Shown here: piece after piece, positions 33,584 through 46,000 of the stretch | Layout: every line of letters starts with the position of its first letter | Numbering within the stretch: the stretch's first letter is position 1 | Origin: Cenococcum geophilum 1.58 | Taxonomy: Eukaryota; Ascomycota; Dothideomycetes; Gloniales; Gloniaceae | Assembly (NCBI GenBank): GCA_001692895.1 | Contig: KV748235.1 | Span: 186,001 to 250,000, forward strand | Length of the DNA stretch: 64,000 nt | Reading direction: 5' to 3' | Notes under the pieces: generated by a model | What the model was told of the DNA's origin: nothing | What the model saw: only the letters and a program-made list of their open reading frames with translations | Databases searched by the model: none | Made by a program: the position numbers and the translations under genes

Positions 33584-35207
33584 ATGGGTGGCCCTCTCTT
33601 ATTGCTACTTGGTGTAGCATTTGTTCTTAGTTCTCTTACGCTTTTTGCACTGAATAAAAATCGGCGTGCTGTTGTTCTTGACCGGCTTCACTTTCGGCGT
33701 CGGCGCTCATCGGGCTCAAAGACACCACCCCGATCACTTTCACCAGACAAGATGCAATGTGAAAACATTCCTGCTCCGGACTACAAGGACGTGTTTCCGC
33801 CATCTCGCCGCTTTACTTTGGGAGAAATCCAGTCCGATCTACCTTCGATACTGAACAAGCCGCTAAGCGTGTTAGCAAGCTCACCTCCAGAGTCGAGAAA
33901 AGCATGTATACCTCTCACGACCTCGTATCAGGATCTCACGTCCACCATCTTTACTCCCACAGAATTCTCCCTTGAGGAGGTTAGAGCGTTGGGTGACTTC
34001 CCGGACTATGCTACTCTCGGCGGCGTTCCTCTGCCACAGCCTTACCATAACTTTGATATTAACAAAGCCCGTCCAAGACCATATAGGCCTTTCAGGTGGG
34101 CATACCATCAGACCATGTGTGAGTCCGGTAACATTTATAGCACTTTTCATAACAATTCAACTAACTCATGTAGCACTTACCAAGATGGAGAATGACTGGT
34201 GGCTTGAGCTTGAAAGTACCTACGTGAAGCGCATAAAGCAGCGACAAGACCTATTCACTAAGCATGGTAATCGTGTCCTTAACAGCCTCCCTGGGTCCGA
34301 ACTGGCGTGCAAAGAATTAATGGAGATGAGCTTGCAATTCTTATGTGCGCGTTACCCGCATTATTTCCGTCTGGACAAGGATAAAATGGTCTTCTACAAT
34401 GGCATATTGAGCACAGAGTCGGACTTGAAGACGACCCTGCCTCTGCATGTTCTCCTGAACAACGTGCCCGAGGACTTCGCCATCATGCTGCGTGACTCGC
34501 AGACGGGATTTTATTTCTTCCGTGCAGGAGTGATATGCAGTTCGCTTGGTTGGGACCTAGGCACCAAGATAGGCATGCAGCTGCATGAGATCCATGCGCC
34601 GATCCCGGATTACAAGGAGAAGATGCAGTTTTCCATGGACAGGTACGTACCGCCTACCAAATTGCGCTCCGACTTCATTAGTCTCGAATTTATCAGACGC
34701 TCGAAGCTGAGATTTTCGCTATTTAGATACTTCGCGAAGAAGCCGACCGATAAGCCGATTCAGCGCGGCTCTTGGGGCCTAGAGGTTAATGAACCGCTCT
34801 ACATGCCTCCTGGCGACCCGCACGAGAAACACCGCGATGTCCAGTTCGCTGATCTGGACATCTCTCGTTGTAATCTGCGTGTTGACTGGCAGACATTGCG
34901 CCGGCTTCCCCTCTCTGCCGCCGTGGTCTTCAATTACAAGGCTATCTTCACTCCGGTCGAAACTTTCCGCGACGAGCCATTCATACCCACACTGCTGGTA
35001 AAAATCCTCAAGGAAGCGAAGAGGCATCTGATGGAGTACAAGAATACGTGGCATACGGAACATGTGGTGATTCCAGCGCTGGAGCAGTACGCGCAAGAAC
35101 AGGTAGATAAGGGGATTGTGCCGAAAGACTGGGAGGCGCACACGCTGGAGGAGAGTCCGTGGTTTCCTGGTTGGGAAGAAAAATGGCATCGCGAACAGGG
35201 CTTCTAG
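33584..35207 (+). CDS. DUF3445 haem-dependent oxidoreductase (HODM-like)
   Basis: Exons are 33584-34118 and 34174-35207 (522 residues). The 55-nt intron joins FRWAYHQTM to SLTKMENDWWLELE. A membrane anchor (GPLLLLLGVAFVLSSLTLFAL, residues 3-23) is followed by a basic stretch HFRRRRSS. The rest is the DUF3445 domain (PF11927): PYRPFRWAYHQ, an ARYPHYF segment, DFAIMLRD, and the closing LRVDWQTLRRLPLSAAVVFNYKAIFTP. The founding bacterial enzyme is the haem-binding subunit of heme-dependent oxidative N-demethylase. Fungal proteins of this family usually have an N-terminal TM segment and an unknown amine-like substrate. The family call is firm; the reaction here is inferred. Confidence 0.88.
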
Positions 35208-35997
35208 AGGCCAGTATCTGGTATACCTAGAGAAAGGTTAATTATGGCTTGGTGGCGGGTTTTGATTTACAAGGTCGAGGTGTTCTATGCACAAAAACCC
35301 AGTACACGGTGTGGAGTTTTGTTGAAGAGAGATAACGTTAGCTAGCAGAGCAATCCTGCGGCATACATGCGTTGGTCAGAATCCATGCGTGACCGAAGCT
35401 TTGACTCGCCTTCTTTGACTCGGCTACCACACGGTGGATTTCCAGGAACGAGGGCAAGGGCTCCGTTTTCGGGTGGAGCCGCTTGGCAATACTGCCATCT
35501 CAGGCTACGCGAACGGCCAAGCGGGATTAGTGGCCCATCAAAGCCCGTTGCCCCCCGCGGCGTTTCCCCGGGAAGCGGATCGATCCTGCGCTTCCGCAAC
35601 GACCTAATGCTCAGCAGATGCAGAGGGGTACCACAAAAGGGTGTCATGCTGCGATGGTTCTCGCCCTAACGGCCCAGTGGGACTCGCCATCAAAACCCTT
35701 GCTCTTCGGAAGCCGATCACTCGGTTTAGAATGGAAGAGAGGGTCTTTCGTAGTAGCAACAACCGTGGCACGGACCGGTAAAGGCCTGTTGTCCGTGAGT
35801 TAAATAGTGTCTTGCTGCACATGTACCCCCCTTGCAGCATCGGATGCATGTGCGACACATATCGGCTCCCCTTCTTTTCTTTTCTTTCTTTTTTGGCTTT
35901 GGTACCTGCGAGTGCGCATTGCTTGCCGTATTCGTACCTCTTCAACTTCATTGGATTTTTTTTTGAGCGTGTTTGTCGACCGCTGAAGCTTGCGACC
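35208..35997. other. Intergenic, upstream of the BVMO gene
   Basis: No gene is recognised. The region from 35860 to 35960 is T-rich (TTTCTTTTCTTTCTTTTTT), typical of a fungal core promoter or leader before the start codon at 35998. Confidence 0.5.
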
Positions 35998-37963
35998 ATG
36001 GGCAGCTCGAAGCCGTGGCCGGAGGTGCCTGTGGGCAACAAAGACCATACAAATGCCGCGGTTGTGATTATCGGAGCTGGCATCTCCGGTACGGCATGGA
36101 GCTCCAGAAATGCGGTCTTGAAGCTTCGGTGTTAATAGTTGTCCTTAGGAATGTGCATGGCCATCGACCTCATCAAGCAGAACAAATGCCACAACTTCAT
36201 TATCGTCGAGAAGAGCAGTGGGGTTGGCGGGACTTGGCACGATAACAAGTACCCTGGGTGTTGCTGCGATGGTATGAGCTCCTCGATTAAGCTTGTGGGC
36301 GACGAGTATTCGCGAATTGTTGCTCACAAAAGCTAGTGTGGAGTCTGCTGTATAGCTATTCCTTCGAGCAGAACCCGGATTGGACGCGAGAGTATCCTAG
36401 CCAAGAAGAAATCCTTGTAAGTACAGGATTATTACCATGGAAGCTTCCATACTAACTAGCACTACAGGAATACCTCATCGGCGTCGCAGAGAAATACAAG
36501 CTGTATAGATATATTCGGTTCAACACCTCAGTCGAGGAGGCACGATGGGATGACGCCGGCATGAAATGGAAAGTCGACGTAAAAGTATCCGGCGACAAGG
36601 ACAGCGAGTTCTCCAACAAATACACCATCACAACAGACTACCTCGTGTCCGCCGTCGGGCAACTGAACCAGCCTCGCTATCCCAATATCCCCGGCATCGA
36701 CGACTTCAAGGGGAAGATGATGCACTCAGCGCGATGGGACTGGAGCTACGGGCTCGAGGGCAAGAGGATTGCCGTGATTGGAAACGGTATGTAGCTCTCC
36801 TAGCCAACCCCCGAAGCATCTGCTAACCTCCCACCCCAGGCGCCACGGCCGCGCAAATCATCCCCGAACTCGTCAAGACCGCCGCCCAAGTAACCGTCTA
36901 CCAGCGGTCCCCCAACTGGGTAATACCGCGCGACGACGCCCCCGTGTCCGCCCTCCGCCGCGCGCTGTTCCGCTACGTCCCCCCGCTGCGCTGGCGCGTC
37001 CGCGCCACGCAGATGGACTTTCGCGAGAACTTCTACAGCGCCGTGAACGACGCGGACTCCGCCTCCGCTCAGCAGATCCGCACCTGGTGCATCGACGCCA
37101 TGAAGCAGCAGCTGCCGAACCAGCCCGAGCTATGGCAGCGCCTCACGCCCGACTACAGCCCCGGCTGCAAGCGCGTCATCAGCTCCGACGACTACTACCC
37201 CGCGCTGGGGCAGGCCAACTGCGTCCTCGAAACCCGCCCGATCGCCCGCATCACCTCGTCCGGCATCGAAGTCGAGGACGGCGACGGCGGCCGCGGCGGG
37301 GATTCCACAGCCTTCGACCTCATCGTCCTCGCGACCGGCTTCCGCACCATCGAGTTCATGCACCCGATCCGCATCACCGGCCGCCGCGGACGCGCGCTGT
37401 CCGACATCTGGGCCGGCGGCGCGCGCGCCCTGTACGGCGCGACGGTCGAGGACCTGCCCAACTTCGGCATGTTCTACGGGCCGAACACGAACCTGGGCCA
37501 CAACTCCATCGTGCTGATGATCGAGGCGCAGTCGCGGTACCTGAACGCGCTGGTGCGGCGCGTGCTGGATGCGCGGGCGGGGGCGGGGGCGGGGACGGGG
37601 CCGCTCGCGCTCGTGCCAAGGAAGGAGAGGCTGGAGCGGTTTAATGAGGAGGTCCAGCGCGCGCTGAATGCGTCGAGCTTTGCGGATCCGAAGTGTGCGA
37701 GCTGGTATAAGACGGCGGAGGGGAGGATCACGAATAATTGGTCGGGAACCGTGGTTGAGTATCAGGAGATGCTGGCGAAGGTCGACTGGGCGGATTTCGA
37801 GGCGCTGGGGAAGGGCAGTGGGGTCATGTTTGGGCAGAAGGAGACGAAGCTTGGGAGGGTCGTTGAGGAGACAAGGGTTAGCAATATGGCGCTTGCGGTG
37901 GGCGTGCTGGCAGTGGCTGGGGGGATTTTATTGAGGGCGTCGAGGGTGAGGCTGTGGGGGTGA
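35998..37963 (+). CDS. Type I Baeyer-Villiger / flavin monooxygenase
   Basis: Exons are 35998-36088, 36149-36271, 36337-36416, 36468-36786 and 36840-37963 (578 residues). The first intron sits in the FAD motif, which joins as [47 protein letters not shown] follows, a standard BVMO segment. The type I BVMO fingerprint FKGKMMHSARW spans residues 178-188, and the NADPH motif VIGNGATAAQ starts near 201. LIVLATGFRTIEF is the ATG-containing loop of the family. The enzyme would insert oxygen next to a ketone carbonyl using NADPH and O2; the substrate is unknown. A hydrophobic C-terminal stretch (MALAVGVLAVAGGILL) may be a tail anchor. The last exon is markedly GC-rich compared with the first four. 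Confidence 0.93.
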
Positions 37964-39916
37964 GGGAGGTAGTTTGAGAGTAAGGGTTGTACGGCGATTG
38001 CGTGGTATTATGTATGTCTGGATTGAGATACTTCTCTAGGATATGTCAGCTGTGGATTACAATTCTATCAGACTGCATGGAGGACACTGTCTTATCCAAT
38101 TCGTGCTAAGGCATCCGCTTACGGGTTTGGCGTCCTAATTGTGCCTTCGTTGGCCGCTTGAGATGCTTAAGAGAAGTGTAATAGTGCTGATCCATCAGCT
38201 TTGAAGTACTTCAAGATGCTTATCTAAAAAAAAAAAATTCTGTATCGTGTGCTAAGAATTAATGAATGCTCCTAGCATGGATGTCTTCATTATCGGCGCA
38301 TTGGACATTAAATGCTCGAAACTTGATCCGGGGATAAACAAGGAGTTAAATCGATGGGACGCTCCTGGCGCTTGGGGCTAAGCATTCTAAAGCCATTTAA
38401 GCCGCTAAGATAGTCGAGAGTCAGACAATTTACTCAATGTTCCTGATTTAGTCTACTAATGATACTCCGTTGCGATACGAAGGCTGCGCTAGTTGGAATA
38501 ATTTGGTCATGTCTTGATGTCTTCAAAAAGAGCATCAGATAAGATAGCAAAAGCTTGAAGACGAGAGATTCCTCCAGCTCTCCACTTTCTCCTGATAGCT
38601 TGCATCGACAAGCCTCTGAAGAATAAAAAGTTATTATGTCTTCATGATGTGCTATTAGGGTTGAGCTGCCATGTTCTAGAAGCATAAAACTTCCAGCACG
38701 GCTCTGAGAACGGCACTGGATATATATGTAAGACACGCTCACTTCCCAGCAAACCTGATTGCAACATGACAAGTGGATGTTTTCTTCTTCGCTGTGATGA
38801 GGGGGCTAAAACGTTAGCGGTTGGTGAAAGCTAGGTCGCCATGTCATCCATTGCGCAGATAGAGTTTGATATTAAGTTACGGGTAGACGCAGGGACGTAA
38901 CATATGCTTGTATGCTTGAATTCTGGCAGATGGAAGCCTGCACAAAAGGATGGCAGCTTGAAAACATGAAAGGGGTGTGGATTTGTGGCATGGCAAGATC
39001 TGCACTAATTACTTCCCTATTCTGGAGTTTTCTCGCGCTGGGCGAAGATGAGAATGGCTTGCAGTCTAAGTTTGCAGTCCAGCCTTGGTTCCAAGACTTC
39101 GGGGGCTTCGAACTTTGACTACTGTAGATTAGGGATTCGGCTATGGAAACATATGGGCGATTATCAATTGCCAAAAGAAAGGCTATTATCTCAATTGCGT
39201 TGTGTTAAGCGGACGGTGGTTCACACGGCAAGCCCTCGGAAAATTCGACGCCGTGTTACGGGGGGGGACGTGTGCCAGCCGCATGTTTCGTCGGGCTTGC
39301 ATCGTCGATGGTGGGTGACATGTCATTGGGAACAAAGGTAGATGGCACTTTTAGACACGCAGATGCGGGTGAGATTCATGTAGATTTCATGTCGTGAGGT
39401 TGTGGCACTTCAATCGACAGGGCAAGCATGGCAGATGAGTGGCAGCTGAGTAGCAGGGGAGCTTGCTTTGAGCTCCGAGTGTGCCTCCCAAGCACAGTCG
39501 GCCAGGGCTATCCAGGTGTGCGGATAGGCGCTCTCCGCATTTGGTTTGCCAGGCCCAGCGAAATTATGGGGCGCCCCTCGCCCCGGGGCTCTCGTATCCC
39601 TCAACCGATTGGGTCCTCATGTGTCACGTTAATTCCCCTAGTAGACCGTTATTTCTCGTTGCCAGCACAGTCCACCATTATGTTGAAGGCCGCTCCCTTA
39701 CCAAAGAAGCTTCGTATTACCCCAAAAAATCCCTCTTCTGCTCTTCTACTTCCTCGGCTTTCACAATACATGCTGGAACAACTCGCCAGTCGGGTTGTCC
39801 TCCCACGCCTGCTGCGCATTTCCCGGACTCCATCACTGCTGTAGAACAGCTTCGCGAACCATTGGCTTATTTTCTTCCAATATTGTACACACCCGACTTT
39901 TCAACCTGCAGACACT
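37964..39916. other. Long gene-poor region
   Basis: Short frames at 39428-39844 and 38434-38772 have no recognisable domain. An A-run at 38227-38237 and scattered TATA-like motifs are the only features seen. Confidence 0.5.
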
Positions 39917-41799
39917 ATGAAGAGGAAGTTTTCGTTCAATCTGGTCCCGACAGTAAGTCTTTGCCCCCGTATTCCAAAGCCATCACGATCGCGCATATGG
40001 ACTCACAAGCTAACACGCCGTAGAAGGCGCCCTCCAAACCGGAGACCAAGGTATACAAAGGCGTGACTCCAAACCGGAGGAGGGATAGCATTAGTCCTCC
40101 AGCTTCGCCTTTCATAAACCGGCGGCCGTTGTCGTCGAAGACCGAAGCACAACTTCGTGCGGCATGCGCTCTTATTCTACAAGATTATAAACCTTCCGGG
40201 CATGTATTTGAGGACTATGAAAAACCAAAGCTGGACTTTGGCGGCCTAAATCATGCCATGAGAGAAAAACAAAAAGCTGCACACTCGAATCTGCCACAGC
40301 GGCCCCCGAAAAAATCTGGTGCCGGGCCCAGCGCTGCCCCAGATGCTAAAAAATATGGATATAAACCCGAAACAGCACTAAAGGACCTCTTCCCCGCAGA
40401 CAGCATCCATCCTACCGTGCAAGCAAACACCAGTCGTCGAAGAGACGAGAGACCGGTGACTAGCACACTCGATGAAGGGGAGCTTTTGGCTCGTGCCAGA
40501 TCTATTCCGACCAAGCAAGCGTCCTTGAAGGTTGCGAAGTCTCTAGGCGTGGATCGCCCCCAAACGGCTCCTAACCGTAATCCGATGGATTCTGATGACA
40601 CAAGCCTTCATACGCCACTGACGGCGTCAACGGAAAATCACTACAACAATTTTTCCACTGCACCCACGTCAGCGGCTTTCACTTCAACTATGAACTCAAA
40701 GCGCACTTCGCAACAAGCATACGTCAACGATAGTGCAGCGGCTCTTGCAGATGCCGCGGCTGCTGAATGGATGAAACAAGAACTTGAGAAAAGACGCATG
40801 AACATGCTCGCGCAGGAGGGACCGAAGGCTTCCAGTCGACCTCCCAGCAGAAGTAGGAGCATCAGATCCGAAATTCGAGAGTACATCCGGCCTTCCCTAA
40901 GCAGATCAGCATCTCGAGGCTCCATGCGGAGTAATAAGTCGGACGCTCGTCAAGAGCGTAGTAGTTCTACTCACGGGTGGCGTAGCTGGACCTTACAGCG
41001 CAAGACTAGCCTCAGCAGCTTCAAAGACAGTCGGCCAGTCAGTGCACGAGGGCGCAGTGAAACTCGCTCTGGTGACCCACCCAAGCCTGAGCTTAATCTG
41101 AACCGAGAATTACCGCCGTTGCCCAGTCTTGACAAGTGGGACCAGCAGGAGCGGAGGCCGGAACCAAACTCGAATCAATCCTCTAAGACGCATATCGCGG
41201 ATCTGATGCGTGCCAAAAATCCTAGTCAAGATGAAGTGGCAGCCGTGCGGCGCCAGCACAGACGCAGCGGCTCTGACTCTTTAGCCAAACATATGTCGTT
41301 CCACGAAGACGCAACTCTACTCACGCCGCCGCAGAACGTGCGCATCAAAGCGAAACCCGCGGTCCCTGCCAAATTCAATAGCAGCGCACCACCACAACAG
41401 TTGTCGGGCTCCACAACCGACGTTAGCTCACTCGCCCGAAGCATCGAAGAGGCGAAAAGGTTGAAGCATCAGCGCCACAGGAGCACAGGCGACGAGTCCT
41501 ACAAGATGAAAACCAGCATGGACGGATATCCCAAGAACTTCAGCAGGAAAATCAGCTCGGACGCCACGTCGGCCCACTCGCGCATCTACGACCCGCGGCA
41601 TCCAAGTGCTGCTGAAGTCACAGCGCTGCCGCCGCATCCCGAGAAACCATCCAAACTGCGCAAGGTTTTCAGCAGCTGGATGCTGCGCGGGAAGAAGGAG
41701 AAAAAGAACAACTGGGCCGACAAGCTGGAGCAGGTCGGTACGAAGGGTGGCGTGTTGGTCCGCAACGAGCCAGCGCATGCCCCAGTTATCAAATATTAG
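39917..41799 (+). CDS. Basic, Ser-rich disordered fungal protein of unknown function
   Basis: Exons are 39917-39952 and 40024-41799 (603 residues). The short first exon encodes MKRKFSFNLVPT, and the 71-nt intron (GTAAGT...GTAG) joins it to KAPSKPETKVYKG. The protein is Arg-, Ser- and Lys-rich with almost no hydrophobic segments. A structured-looking patch EAQLRAACALILQDYKPSGHVFEDYEKPKLDF lies near residues 50-80 and a predicted helix AALADAAAAEWMKQELEKRR near 245. Clusters such as SRPPSRSRSIRSE and the C-terminal RKVFSSWMLRGKKEKKNNW are likely interaction or phosphorylation regions. I do not recognise the family, so no function is proposed. The gene looks intact and has normal composition right up to the transposon zone. 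Confidence 0.72.
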
Positions 41800-42172
41800 A
41801 ATTGGTTGGCGTTCAGAAAAGACTTTATTTTAAGAGACTAATCATTAACGCCTTCATGCTGTTGATGCTTCTACGCGCTACGAGTACAAAAGAGCTCATT
41901 TTTAACTTACCCTTCACTTCGCAGCTCGGCGAGGACTTTTATTTCTTTTATTATTTTTAATTGAAGGGCATTGATTGCTTTTTTTAATGGGTTGGTGATT
42001 AGAGGTCTGTAGAGTGGATCCAGTCCTGTCCACATAAACCAATAAATTTCTGAAGGCCTGCAGGCCGCATAATGTATTCTACTCGTTGATAGAATTGCTT
42101 AATATTAATCTTCTTGACTCGGTTCTTGTGAAGTAGACTCGTGTCAGTTATGTGACTTCGATATGCACCATG
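41800..42172. other. 3' flank of the disordered-protein gene
   Basis: T-rich sequence typical of a 3' UTR, then unassigned DNA up to the MITE at 42173. Confidence 0.5.
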
Positions 42173-42301
42173 TACAGCACCCAGGCGCGTCCGGTGGTTA
42201 GCGTGTTTTATTATCTTTCCCTTAAACAGCATAAATACCAAAACTTCCCCTTCAAAAAGGCCGTGCAGACGTGGCTGCGCTAACCACCACAGGATGCTGT
42301 A
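42173..42301 (-). mobile_element. Small TA-flanked MITE, copy 2
   Basis: This 129-bp element runs from TACAGCACCC to GGATGCTGTA. It is the reverse-orientation relative of 19113-19247: the subterminal GGTGGTTAGCG arms, the AAACAGCATAAATACCAAAA centre and the GGCCGTGC block all correspond, with scattered substitutions. Confidence 0.82.
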
Positions 42302-42434
42302 TGTTTCACCTGTTCTCAATTTCCAAGCGACGTGACTGGTTCAGCCAAATCAAGCTCCCCAGAACGACCACCAGCACGGTCCATTGAGCCAAACAAGCAG
42401 CCAAAGCCCAGCTACAGCCACATTCTCCTGCTAG

Positions 42435-42506
42435 CAATTAATACATGGTATGTTGCACCAATTAATACACGGTATGTTGTACCAATTAATACACGGTATG
42501 TTGTAC
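42435..42506. repeat. Three tandem 24-bp repeats
   Basis: The unit CAATTAATACACGGTATGTT plus four more bases is repeated three times without gaps. The last two units are identical and the first differs at two positions, both transitions. Confidence 0.95.
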
Positions 42507-42822
42507 TGTGGCTTGCTTGTACTCTCTTCAACAAACCTTGAAGCGATCACATCAAGCATTCAGGAGCTAGACTCTGCGGTCGTTGATGGACCAAAGCTCC
42601 GTTACGCCTCAGCCTTGCAGTTCCGCACCCCTTGCCACCCACCGATTAGGTAATCTGCGGCTTGTTACCCTTCACAGTCACAAACATCTTCTCTCAAGCC
42701 GTCCGTTTCTTTCAATTGAATCTTGGCTTGACTTTCGCTTCTGTCCAGTGATCTGGGTTTCCAACTTAAGACATTGTAGCATGACCTCGATCGGAAAAAC
42801 ATAAAACGCTGCCACTGCTTGT

Positions 42823-43095
42823 TTTCAGCCAGGTAGGTATCAATCAAATGACATAAGCTGGCTGGTAGGTAGAGACACAGAATTGTACGAGTGATCTGTT
42901 CTATTCAAGGTGGCTCTCGAGGGTCTATATATACACGAGGAAGATGCTAGAATAGGAAAGGAGGGAGGTACAGGCAATAGAGATACGTACTAAGACATAC
43001 GAAATACGAGGGTAAGCACTAGGGTAGTCTTTACATAGGGTACTAGGCATCAAAGACAATTNTAATACGGTCNAAAGCTACCTCCGTAGCCAATA
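42823..43095 (-). repeat. 3' LTR of the Copia element
   Basis: 273 bp, starting TTTCAGCCAGGTAGG and ending GTAGCCAATA. Two Ns (43062 and 43073) stand where the other LTR has G. Against the other LTR it keeps C or G at almost every differing site except the last ten bases. Confidence 0.93.
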
Positions 43096-46000
43096 TACCC
43101 CCTCAGATCTAACGTAGAGCGGCAGAGCTAGATTACCAGATTAGGCAGTCGGGATAGATAACCTAGTGGTAAGCTTTACTACTGTCTAAGTGTTAATTTA
43201 CTAGATGTCTAATATCGCGGAGCCCTACTACATCAACAAATTTTTAATGATTTTACTTTAAGAGAGCTTTAGTTAGTCTATCTACAGCTATTTTGCTTAT
43301 TAGTACCTACTATACAACAAAGCTTCCATTTTAGACCTCTTGGCGAAGCTAGAATTAATAGATATCTATATATTAGAGCTTTATAGATACTATAGGAGTT
43401 TCTTTTATTACAATCCGTACTAACTGCTAATTGTTATAATTAATAATAACGTCCTATTCTAGGTTGAATCTAATGGCCTTAAATATCCGCACTATATACT
43501 TAACCTCCCTACTAATATATAAGAGAGCTAGGAGTTCTACCTCCGTAATAGACTTAGTTACTACCTTTTATCTAGTTACCTGCTATACTATAGGCCCATT
43601 AAATAAGCTTATTAAGAAGCCCTATAAGCTCCAATATATTAGAGCATCGTTAGTAAAGCTAGCATTAGAAGCAGCTTTTAAAACCTAGTTTATCTTATAT
43701 AGCGTAATAGTAGAGAACTTAAGAGTAAGGTATCTGGTATTATAGAGATAGGTAAGCAATTTATTAATCTCCGTAAGATAAGCTAGTAATAGATTTTATA
43801 AGAACTTAGCCAGCTTACTAATAGAAAAAGCGATATCTAGTTATATAGTAGATGCAGGATACGTTACAGAACCTATATAGCGTTAATATCCTTTTATCTA
43901 ATTTGGCGTAGCTTCTCCTTTATATAGTGTTAATTCCTAGCCTAATAGTAGTATAGCTAATAGCTTTAGATATTCTAGATAGTATACTAAGACTAGCTTC
44001 TTAAGATACTAATCTAAATAGAGCTAGAGCTTTCCCTTTTATTAATCTTATATAATATAAGTATTTAGGAATAACGTAAATTAAGGTATTTTGCGGATCT
44101 TAAATTAATCTTATAGCTGCTTTAGGATATCCTCTATCTACTATTAACAGCTCAGGTGTCCTATAATTAGGATATCGTTAACATAAAAGAATATAAAAAT
44201 AGGTTTAATAGGGTGTATATAGAGATATGGCTTATCCGGTACCGCTTTTAAACCTATACTTTGCAAAGCAGCAGACATTTCTAAAAACTATAATTTTGGA
44301 GATTTCCGTAGTCCGTATATTGCCTTTCTTAGATAGAGAGAGAATCTAGGTAGTAGGTCTATACCCTTAGGGGGAATAAGGTAGATCTTATTGTTAACTA
44401 AGGCATTAATAAAGGCGTTAATAGCGTTAATCTATATAACGTCTAGGTTAAAGCCGGTAATAAGAGTATAGAGCAGATAGAAGGTCCGATAGGCTGCTGT
44501 AATAGCTTTAACCTCCTCTTATAAGACTGCTTAAAGGTCTCCATAAATAACTAAATAAGCTTTAAATCTTATAATAAAGCTATCTAAATCTTCCTTATAT
44601 ATAAAGACTTATATAATAGGAAGTTAATAAACCTTCTTAACTAGTTATACCTTATCCTAGGTATATTTTCTTATTAAGGCCTTTATCTCGGTGTAAGCAG
44701 CTACTTTAAACTCCATAGCGTACCTATAATTAAGCATCTCTTTCTATAACTTTAGTGGTGGTAGAAAGTTATCTTAATATCTATATATCTTTATAGCAGT
44801 AGTATAGAACGCGTAAGCCAATGGTATTGTATTTAGATTAATAATATTATTACCATTACTATTTTAAACCGCAAAGGCTTATTGTTATAAATCCTAATTT
44901 AGCATATCTTTTTTCTTTACTATAGGCCGCTTTTTACGGCCAGAACATCTCTTACCCCCTAATAATAAGCCTGCTGTCGTCTAAGGTTTAGAATAAGGTA
45001 TAGGGTCTATAAACGGTAGTTCGGTAACTTTAGAAGATAACTAAGTAGTAGATAATATCTATGGCGTAGATACTACTATAGATAGTAATTACTAAGGCGC
45101 CAAAGACGCTAATAGTATAGATGGTTTTAGAGTTAGCTTTAGGGTAGGTAGCTAACGAAGTTCTTTTATTAAGATCTGAATGCTTTTTAATATAGGAGTA
45201 ACGTTAATACTTACTAAATATAGCAGTCTTATATCTAGTTCTTTATTAAAGTTTTCTATCTAATCCTTGCTACCATCTTAAAGATTATCTAATAGGTCCT
45301 AGACTTGCTAAAAACAGTCCTTTTAAGCCTATAAGATAATAAGGTGTTCTGGTATTTCGGGAGATTAATATCTCTTTAACTTATTAATTTATATATTACA
45401 AGATCGGATAATGCGGTTAGTAGTTAATATTTATATCCTATAGATATTTAACGCTTCCATACTAACAAGATAGCCTATTTAGGCTTATAGCTTAAACTTT
45501 GCCTTCCTAGGAATACCGTATTTAATAAGTATATAGGTTAAAAATCCGGCTACATAAAGCCCTGCTAGCTATAGCTTCCGTTTATATAGCATCTTAAATA
45601 GGGTCTTTTAGTTAATAGACTTAATGGGAGTTTAATTAAGTAGGAATACTATAAGGAGCATAAACTCGGGCTATAGATCTATAGGTAACTTTGCTTTAAT
45701 AACAGCAGTCCTTACTTATTTAGAAATGGCTCTTCCTAACCTCTCTATAGGTCTATTTTAAGCAGGAGTATCTAGTATTAATTGCTTAATAATACCTCTG
45801 TTAAGCTAGATAAGGGTCTTTACCCTAGCGCCTATACCTTACTCCTTATCTATATACTAAATGCGGATACCTTAAGCATTAAATTTCTTCGTAAATGCTA
45901 TTATTAATTCGAAGAGTAGAAACAGCGTTTTTTACTTATAGTTCTTAATAGGAAAGGCATAATAGTACTTTGTATAGTTATACCAAAAATAAGCTATATA

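Noticed and set aside
36778..37644. 288-codon + strand frame inside the monooxygenase
   Set aside because: This is a frame-shifted shadow of the GC-rich last exon. The true frame carries the BVMO motifs.
28712..37963. Secondary-metabolite gene cluster
   Set aside because: No polyketide synthase, peptide synthetase, terpene cyclase, transporter or pathway-specific transcription factor is present.
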